DNA of 64,000 nucleotides from Sphagnum magellanicum. Lineage: Eukaryota; Streptophyta; Sphagnopsida; Sphagnales; Sphagnaceae. A model generated the notes under the pieces. That model saw nothing but the letters and a program-made list of their open reading frames with translations, was not told the DNA's origin and did not search any database. The stretch spans positions 16,228,041-16,292,040 of the forward strand of contig CM038917.1 in assembly GCA_021904315.1 (NCBI GenBank), in the 5' to 3' direction. Numbering within the stretch: position 1 is the stretch's first letter; each line of letters starts with the position of its first letter. This document shows positions 57,191 to 64,000 of the stretch, one piece after another. A program made the position numbers and the translations under genes.

Positions 57191-59157
57191 TAAGTACCTT
57201 GGCAACAATGACGTAGACAACTCGCAGAACAACTTTGTTGAGACTACACTGGCAGACGTCCAAACCGAGGCTTTCCACTGCTTGCAGTATCTGGCTTTGA
57301 ATGTGAGGACGTGGCTGGCACACCATTTCAATCACTACTTGCTCTGGCAGATCCATGAAAACATCAAGTTTATCTGCACATGATCTACTATTCTTCCTTG
57401 TGGCAGCAACATGTGAGTTACTTTGCTGCTTCTCTGGGATATGCGAGTCTTCTTTTACTAGCATTGGCATCATGGACGCAGCAACAGCAGTATCGTCACC
57501 AGATTGCCCTTGTCCTTTCGAGACTGGCATCTCCTCCGCCGGCGTCGTCGTCGTGGTGTCAATGGAACAAGGATTATTACCTTGAATCGGGGTGCTGAAG
57601 ATGGCAGTCGTCGTCGACCCTGCTGTTCTCTCGTCAGTCGTCAAGCATGAGGACGACGACTCTACAGTTCGCTTCAAATCTGAGCGCCTTTGTCGCAGAA
57701 CAGAGATTTGATGATGCAGATTCTTGACGTACTGAATTGACTCGTCGACGATGGTGGACCTATCACGCTGAATGCATTCATTCCCACAGTGTACACCGCC
57801 CGAACATTGTTAGTGCATCACTGCCAAACTTGATGCGCATGCAATTGCTCTCAAGGCTCTTATCCGACTTGTTTCGATCAAGAAACAAAACCGTCGCGTG
57901 CTTCGATCAAGAGACGAAATCGTCGCTTGCTTCGATCAAGAGACGAAATCGTCGCTTGCTTCGATCAAGAAAAGAAATCGGCGCTGGCTTCGATAAAGAA
58001 CCTAAACCCGTGCTTACTTGGACCAAGAAACAAAATCTGCGGTTGCATCGTAACACGAAGCAAACTTCGCTTCGATCAAGAAAACGGCATCGGCGCTTGC
58101 TTCGCAAGCACAAAAACTTCACGAGATCATAGTCAAGAGGAGCGATCGCGACAGTCTCTAATCTAGAACTGCAGCAAAATTGCGCGAAAACATTCAAGAG
58201 CGACATCATTGTTGTTGTTACCTTAGGTCCCGGAGGAAGCAATGTCTCCAACGTGGAGAATCTGCTGGTCATGTTGTCCCTTCGTTGTCGTTCTCTTGCG
58301 ATATGCTCAGCTTGATCGATAGGCCGTTTCCATCGTGCAGACGTCGTCGTTTCCGAGCGCTGTTGGTTCTTTCTGAACTGTTGCTGTACCTCCTCCAGGA
58401 ACTCTTGCGCATTATGATCCGCACTAGCACTACCACCACCACGAGCTCTTTTCACTCCGGCCAGGAGTTGTTGAGAGACTTTTGTGGCGTCCCCCCCCAC
58501 GTTTGCCTCCCACTCCGTGACAGCAGCGCCTACAGCTGCTTCGTTGCGGATGACTGCGGCTTGCGTTTCACATTGGAATGCAACTGTAGCTAGTGATGCA
58601 CCGGTGTCAAGATCCAATGACCCGCTCCTTGAGATGCCAGGAACAAGACTATTATGTGATGAAGTGTATGTAGTAGGCAGCAACAGGCCAGGGACCTGCT
58701 GCTGTTCCATTGCAGCGGGACTTGTGGATAGAAGAAGAGAATCTGTAACAGTCTGCTGCTGCACTGGTTGAGAAGAAGAAGTCGTCACAGCGGATTCAAG
58801 AGTATCATATGCTGCAATAAGAGTACTATGAAACGCCGGCAACGAAAGTTTGCGCTCTTGCAAAAACGGCACTGCGCTCAGATACTTATCGTAAACTATT
58901 TGCTGCTGAAGAAGGCTCGCAGTCGACTCCTCTCTTCTCAGATCCTGTTCCATCTCATGTAAAGCAGTCGCCAAGGAGGCGCCATCGGCATCTCCTAGAC
59001 CGCGGGCGTTTTCACGGGAAGCAGCAGTAGTAATCGTCGAAGGTTGAACATCTGCTCTTCCTCCCCGTCTTCCCCGACGTCCTCCTCCTCCTCCTCCACC
59101 CCCTCTTCTACACCCGTCGCTCATCTCGTATCCCCAAGCCTTTTGCACGGCAAGCAT
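57066..59157 (-). CDS. bHLH transcription factor with C-terminal ACT-like domain (two exons)
   Basis: Exon 1 is 58222-59157 (312 aa, ATG 59155-59157), exon 2 is 57066-57767 (233 aa); the gtaaca donor and cag acceptor join in phase. The N-terminus is Gly/Arg-rich, then a long low-complexity linker. Residues 284-312 plus the start of exon 2 form the bHLH: EHIARERQRRDNMTSRF, loop LLPPGPKRDRSTIVDE, helix 2 SIQYVKNLHHQISVLRQRR. His285, Glu289 and Arg293 match the H-E-R pattern of E-box/G-box binders, so nuclear DNA binding is inferred. Residues about 447-504 (VFMDLPEQVVIEMVCQPRPH, ILQAVESLGLDV) resemble the ACT-like dimerisation domain of many plant bHLHs. Residues 505-545 are encoded by minisatellite units. 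Subfamily not determined. Confidence 0.85.
57855..58110 (+). repeat. Tandem repeat (about 30-bp unit) in the bHLH intron
   Basis: Units of TTCGATCAAGAGACGAAATC followed by GTCGCTTGC repeat about eight times with drift (GGCGCTGGC, GTGCTTACTT and others). They fill most of the 454-bp intron 57768-58221. The two central copies are nearly identical, a sign of recent expansion. Confidence 0.8.
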
Positions 59158-59860
59158 ATCTAGAAGGAGTGCCTCAAAACCCCCCGAATACTTTCACAAT
59201 AAGATTCAAATCACCACTCAAAATCTTCGCTACAAATATTGCCACCTAAAATCAAACACCATTCGACAAAGTACAAAACATTTAGTTGAAACTCCTCCTC
59301 CTCCTCCTCCTTTTATTCTTCTTCTCAGCCACTAGCTGCTCCCTGCATCCGAATCTATTTCAAAGATTTTTTGTTACACGAAATCCCAATTTTCTCTAAA
59401 CACTTGTCAGAAACTTGTTGCATAACAAAATTCCCGGAGTTGCGTTGCGCCCCGCAGCGGCAGCACACGAAGACGACGAAGAACAGAGGAGACAAAGCGG
59501 GACCCGCGCAGCAAACGAAGAGGACGGAAGAAGAAGAAGAAGACGAGCGGGAGGGCGCAAAGAGGGACGGAGGAGGAGGAGGGCCGAGAGGATGCAAATT
59601 AGCCGACAGTGTGAACAGATATACGAGCCCCTGGTGTGAACATACTCGTAAACCCATAGTGTGCACAGAGACTTTAGACCATCGACGAGAAAAGTGGAAA
59701 CTGGAATACCGACCGAAAGGTTACATGCCCGTAGTGTGAACATAAGCTCGTTGGCCTCTAGTGTGAACACAGGCTATAGATCGTGGACGAAAAAAGTGGA
59801 CCAAAAAAGTGGAATGTGGGCTTGCGGACCGAAAACTCACTACCGACCCCCCTAATTCAC
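59158..59860. promoter_or_regulatory. bHLH upstream region with GC-rich block and GTGTGAACA repeats
   Basis: Promoter or 5' UTR side of the bHLH gene. (CTC)n near 59291-59311 and a GC-rich purine-biased block at 59435-59600. GTGTGAACA or close variants recur near 59608, 59633, 59659, 59735 and 59763, within a larger unit of about 105 bp (GTGTGAACA ... ACGA.AAAAGTGGA ... GGACCGA). Overlapping ORFs on both strands here are repeat-driven and not convincing genes. Confidence 0.45.
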
Positions 59861-60205
59861 ACGTTTTGGTGAATTCTATTTTGGGGCAGGCTTTTTTGGG
59901 CCCTTTAATTTTTTAATTTTTATTTATTGGCCCCCTAGAAAGGAAGGTTTAGGTCCCAAGATTCTTAGCCTATTCCTACTAGCTCCACCGGTCTAGTAAG
60001 CTATATCAATAATAGGTGGCCTTTTCCAATAATAACTTCCACCATAAGTGGCCTTTTACTTTCATTTTCTCTAACTTAAGTGGGCCTAATTATGTACAGA
60101 AAAAGGGCCTGAGTAAGTTGCCCTTTTCCTACGTAAAGTAGATCTGGGATTTTTTCACTTTTTAGAAATAGCGACAGGAAGTAGAATACTTTTTCCCAAT
60201 TTTGG

Positions 60206-60612
60206 TTTGGGGCCACAGTGAACCAGCACCCACCAGTGCACTATGAAGGATGAATAGTAAGTGGTCAGGAAACAGCTTTCTGTTGGGTTACAGTTCCCTA
60301 GTTAACCATGGTGGTTAGCTCAGTTGCTTTTTTTTTTTGGTCCCACCTACCTACTAACAACCCACTGTAAGCAGGTTGTTAGTAGGTAGGTAGTAAAAAA
60401 CAGCCCTTATCAATGTATAAACCATCTACTTACCTAGTAGTAGTTACCTATTTTCCTACCTATCTACCCATATAGGAGACCTATTTCCTACAGAATCCGT
60501 TACCACGGTGAAACCAAATATTAATTCAGTTGAGGTTCATCCACAACTGACTAATACTCCTCCAGTGGAGGATGGTGCACTGGTGGATGCTGGTTTACTG
60601 TGGCCCCAATTT
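60206..60612 (+). mobile_element. MITE-like element with about 35-bp terminal inverted repeats
   Basis: The left end reads GGGGCCACAGTGAACCAGCA, then CCCACCAGTGCAC. The right end, reverse complemented, reads GGGGCCACAGTAAACCAGCA, then TCCACCAGTGCAC. Internally, a hairpin at about 60345-60396 pairs CCTACCTACTAACAACC with GGTTGTTAGTAGGTAGG. No ORF. Partial relatives are at 36780-36935, 40860-41060 and 54350-54640, and a terminal piece is near 63175-63190. Confidence 0.75.
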
Positions 60613-60639
60613 TGTGGTTGCTATTTGTGAGGTGAGGGG

Positions 60640-61780
60640 AATTGGTGTGAACTTGAAGCCCAAGTTCATCTCGCTGAACATATTGGGGATTCCCAAAGTG
60701 GAATTAGGTTTAGGGTAAAAAAGCTTGAGGTGTAGGGCTTTTATGGAAACAAGGGCCCATGTGAGGTGGAGCCAACCCAAAGTGGAGTTAGGTTAAGGTT
60801 TAAAAAGCTTGAGGTGTAGGGCTTTTATGGGAATAAGGGCCCATATGAGGTGGTGGAGCCAAATGTGGTTTCGGTTTTGCTACATTGGTACAGCGTGAGG
60901 CTGAAGGATTTATTGGAATAAGGGTGCACGCAAGGAAGAGTGCAAGCACATGTCGAATTTTTCGTAAAGCCGAGAGGTCTGAGGCCTTTGCCTAGTGTAA
61001 ATACATGCTCCAATTTGTAATTATTTTCCTGTGATACGCAATAAGTACCTGCCATTATCGCAAGCAAACAATGGCAAAAATGAGGGACGTTTCAAAAGTC
61101 GGATTTCTCGCTAGAGCGGACATTCCGCTTTTTGAAACATCCCCCAAATAGTGGAGTAAAAAATGGTTGGGTTACATGCACTCCAATTACACTAAAAAAA
61201 AAGAAGTGTAAGATAAAAAGCCCCAAGGGTGGGACAATTTGTAAAATAAGGGCCTAGGACAAGGTGATAGTCCTAAGATGGGGCATCCCCAAAATAAAGG
61301 GCCTAGGGTAAGGTGGTAGCCAAGCCCGATTTCTCATTTTGGGAATGCCCCACACCTATTAAAGTAGGCAAAATTTCTTTTGCACTTTAAGGATGAATAG
61401 GTGTAAGACCCCCTACTCATTTTTAGGAGGGATATTCATGGATGGAAAGTGACCTTCAAACACACCTTGGAAATTTCTAAGAGAGGTATTCATGTAAAGT
61501 GCTCTTCCAAGTACACTTAGGAAATTTCTCCCCATGCTTTATTTAGGGTGAAATGAAAGCCCTAGTTCTCTTTGACAAGCAAGTGGGGACCCTCCCTCAA
61601 GTGAATTCAGGTGAAGTAGACGCCTGATTTCTCCTTGCCAAGTAGTTGGGGACTTCCAAAGAATTAGGGTGAACTTGAAGCTAAGTTCTCCTCCCCCAGC
61701 ATATTGGAATCCTTGGGAAATTAGGGTAAACTTCAAGTTCAAGTTCTCTTCACCAAGTATATATCAAGACCCTCTGAAAA
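60640..61780 (+). repeat. Composite tandem repeats (85-bp, 50-bp and about 62-bp units)
   Basis: An 85-bp direct duplication at about 60691-60860 contains AAAGCTTGAGGTGTAGGGCT. A two-unit repeat of about 50 bp at 61430-61535 contains TATTCATG and GGAAATTTCT. Units of about 62 bp at 61555-61780 contain AGTTCTC, CAAG.A.TTGGGA and TTAGGGTGAACTTGAAG, with another unit near 60640-60700. 61240-61440 includes the inverted match to 26213-26560. Confidence 0.6.
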
Positions 61781-62627
61781 AAATCCCCAATTTTCATTAC
61801 CAAGGAGATATAGAACCCGTCCCCCTCCCCCCTCCACCCTCCAAACATGAACATGGCTACTATCACATTAAAGAAAGAAAGAATCATGGAGGATCAATTA
61901 GCTTGAGCATTATTCATGATCATAAATGATTAAATTTCATATTAGAGCAAAATTCATAGTAGAAATTGCAAGTAACAAGTTGATGGAAAATAGAGTTTTC
62001 GAGTTTGAATAGACATGGATGTCAATGTAAAGTTTTATTTCAATTAGAATAGTTGAAACCTTTTGGTGCACAAATGTTCTATGAGATTTGTTTAAATAAA
62101 TTACAAGAAGCTTACAATTTCTTGACCTTTTATTTGTGTTTTTCATCTTTTCATCAAGGCCTTTACACTAAACCACACTCAAAAATTAATCAAATGCACA
62201 CCAAAAAATCATCAAATAACTTGAACAATCTCAAAGTGGGATTGTGCATAAAAAAACCCCTCCTAGGTTGCAACAAAATAAGGAGCAAGAACAATGGATG
62301 ATAGCAAATGAAGAATGAGTAGGTAGTGATAATTTGTAACACACAAAGAGCAAGGGGTGATGGGTTGCAGCACATGAAGAACATTAAAGTCTTTCATTAT
62401 TGTTTCCTTTGTGAATGCTCACACCATTGCTTCATGTCCCAAACATTATAATCCAACACCACTGAGGTGTGGGGGGCCTTCAACATTATTTAATTGTGTA
62501 TTTAAATTGTGTATGTAAAAAAAAGGGGGGCAAGGATGGGAACCCATCCTCAAGAAGTACAAGGCAAATAAAAGCACAAGGACACATGTCACAAAGAACA
62601 TAACAATCAAGACATCACTAAGAGCAT
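61781..62627. other. AT-rich spacer, nothing recognised
   Basis: Short ORFs on both strands without recognisable products. No repeats beyond simple A-runs. Confidence 0.5.
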
Positions 62628-62968
62628 CTCCAGCAGTGCTCAGTATGGGATCCTCCACAGTAAAAATGGATGAAGAAAATCCAACATATGCCGGTTTTTG
62701 CGTAGGTTGGCTCAGCAAAATTGCGCATGTTGCCGTGGCTGGTAAAAGGTTCAGCAGCGCTGTGCACCTGCAAAAAAGAGTGTAATAAATCTCTTCTGAT
62801 TGGCCCATCATAATGATTGGTCCAGGTGGTTTGTTAGTAGTAGTTCCCCACCTATTCACTGTCCCAGTTTCAGTTTTATTGGTGGGGTTGCAAAAGAGTA
62901 CATAACTAAACTTGGATGTGAAAAATATTTTCGCAGCGTCACACACTGAGCAGCGCTGGGGATATTAT
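62628..62968. mobile_element. MITE with GAGCATCTCCAGCAG terminus
   Basis: The left end, GAGCATCTCCAGCAGTGCTC then AGTATGGGA, pairs with the reverse complement of the right end, ATCCCCAGCGCTGCTCAGTG then TGTGA. Length is about 340 bp with no credible coding capacity. Termini of the GAGCATCTCCA type are widespread in plant MITEs; the superfamily is not assigned and the target duplication is unclear. Confidence 0.65.
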
Positions 62969-62984
62969 ATATTTCACCGTGCAA

Positions 62985-63165
62985 AAATATAATCTTCAAA
63001 AAATCCTCTAAAAGAAACAAAAAAAATCTTCAAGATATTATAACCCTATAACTAATCTCAAGTTTCAACACAAGCCAAAATATCATCTTTCAAAAACCCT
63101 CATATATAAAAGAAATAGACCTATTATTACCTAGGGGTCAAAATTTATTAAGCTACTTGTAGTTT
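62985..63165 (+). repeat. Dispersed repeat, copy of 36946-37200
   Basis: Carries AAATCCTCTAAAAGAAAC, CTCAAGTTTCAACACAAGCC and ATTACCTAGGGG..TTAAGCTAC in the same order as the reverse complement of 37200-36990. Confidence 0.65.
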
Positions 63166-64000
63166 TTACATGGTGCACTGGTGGTTGTTGTTGGTTCCCT
63201 CCCCCCTCCATTCACCTGGAACATCTAGGCACCTAAACTATAATTTTGCTCCCATATTATCCCAAAAGAGTCAGAGTGATGATGTGGTGTCTCCTATTGT
63301 ACTTGTGCTCTAATCATGCGCATTCTTTTCTATTTATATGAGAAAATAACTAAATAAATAATAAAAGAAAAACACATGGCAAGGGAACAAGAGAAGAAAA
63401 AAGAAAAGATAGAAGTCCAAACAAAAGATCACATCCAAAATCAGAGAATGCACAATGAGGAGCCTTAAGAGAAGAAATCGTGAAACCTAAGACCTAAACC
63501 CATATCTAGTAGCACGAAGCAAGTTGAGCAAGGAGATGGATGAAAAAATTGAAAGGACACCAAGCGTAGAAGAGGCCTCTCCATAGATATATTTATCTGT
63601 TTATATCCATAGTTGGTCAGCTTTTTAGGGTTGGTGATTCACAGCTTTTTGACACAGAACACTAAAGGAAAGTGATCTCGCATTTCTCGTTTCTATAGAG
63701 AACTGTTTTCTCTATAAATGTGAGGTATTAAATTGTTCCAGCCTGATAACTTGCAGATATCCAGGCATTACATTGACCCAAAGAACACATCTCAAAATAT
63801 ACCATGTTTGTCCCTTGTATGTTTACTCTCTATGTTTGGGCTTCCAACCCACCTTCAATGGGGGGAGAATTGGTGGGAGGCAATAATAAAAAGCATCCTT
63901 TTAGAGGGTTTTCAATCACACCAACTTTGAGTTTGTGTCAAAATATCTTTATCTTCTTTTTTTCTTTTGGTTTTCAGTTTTGGATGGATAACTAAAATCT
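63166..64000. other. Right-edge region, no recognised gene
   Basis: AT-rich with a short MITE-terminal match (GGTGCACTGGTGG, about 63175-63188). Two overlapping ORFs near 63733-63995 have no recognisable domain. Confidence 0.4.

Noticed and set aside
59355..59770. Several overlapping ORFs on both strands
   Set aside because: All arise from the GC-rich purine block and GTGTGAACA repeats upstream of the bHLH gene; none has a domain.
1..64000. CRISPR arrays, operons, rRNA or tRNA genes
   Set aside because: The tandem repeats lack unique regular spacers, the genes have introns, and no tRNA or rRNA signature was seen by eye.

Overview
The window is AT-rich, intron-containing nuclear plant DNA. 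The evidence is short GT-AG introns, plant-type telomeric motifs (CCCTAAA) and proteins of plant type (XPG/UVH3, ECR1/UBA3, HIR, GTD-binding/DUF593, bHLH). Long gene-poor stretches filled with decayed transposons suggest a large genome, perhaps a seed-free land plant. The species is not identifiable by eye.

Layout: (1) 80-1711, minus strand: the first four coding exons of an XPG/UVH3 (Rad2-family) repair endonuclease, running off the left edge. (2) 3269-4618 plus 13574-19283: a decayed minus-strand Ty3/gypsy element with gag, protease, a cytosine-5 methyltransferase-like domain, reverse transcriptase (YIDD), RNase H, integrase and a C-terminal PHD finger. (3) 4619-13573: an 8,955-bp CACTA-type DNA transposon inserted into that gypsy between RNase H and integrase. 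It has CACT termini, a TTT target duplication and an uninterrupted gypsy reading register across the junction. No transposase was recognised; instead it carries broken fragments of three host genes: HIR (PHB/SPFH family), a GTD-binding coiled-coil protein and NSF. (4) 19.3-27.2 kb: AT-rich with dispersed repeats. (5) 27190-37034: an interval bounded by inward-facing inverted repeats of about 85 bp, holding an unrecognised 228-aa ORF. (6) 38462-39397: a 311-aa coiled-coil ORF of unknown function. (7) 41544-45888, minus: a nine-exon ECR1/UBA3 gene (NEDD8-activating enzyme catalytic subunit) with one unusual exon junction. (8) 46.4-56 kb: AT-rich, no recognised gene. (9) 57066-59157, minus: a two-exon bHLH transcription factor whose C-terminal tail runs into a minisatellite. 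(10) 59.6-63.2 kb: tandem repeats and MITE-like elements.

The likely functional genes are XPG, ECR1, the bHLH gene and possibly the two orphan ORFs. They have unrelated roles (DNA repair, neddylation, transcription) and do not form a cluster. The most unusual content is the nested transposon pair: a gypsy whose pol carries a DNA-methyltransferase-like domain and a PHD finger, disrupted by a multi-gene-capturing CACTA element. Both have many stops that look like C-to-T changes at former CGA, CAG or CAA codons, as expected of long-methylated, silenced DNA.
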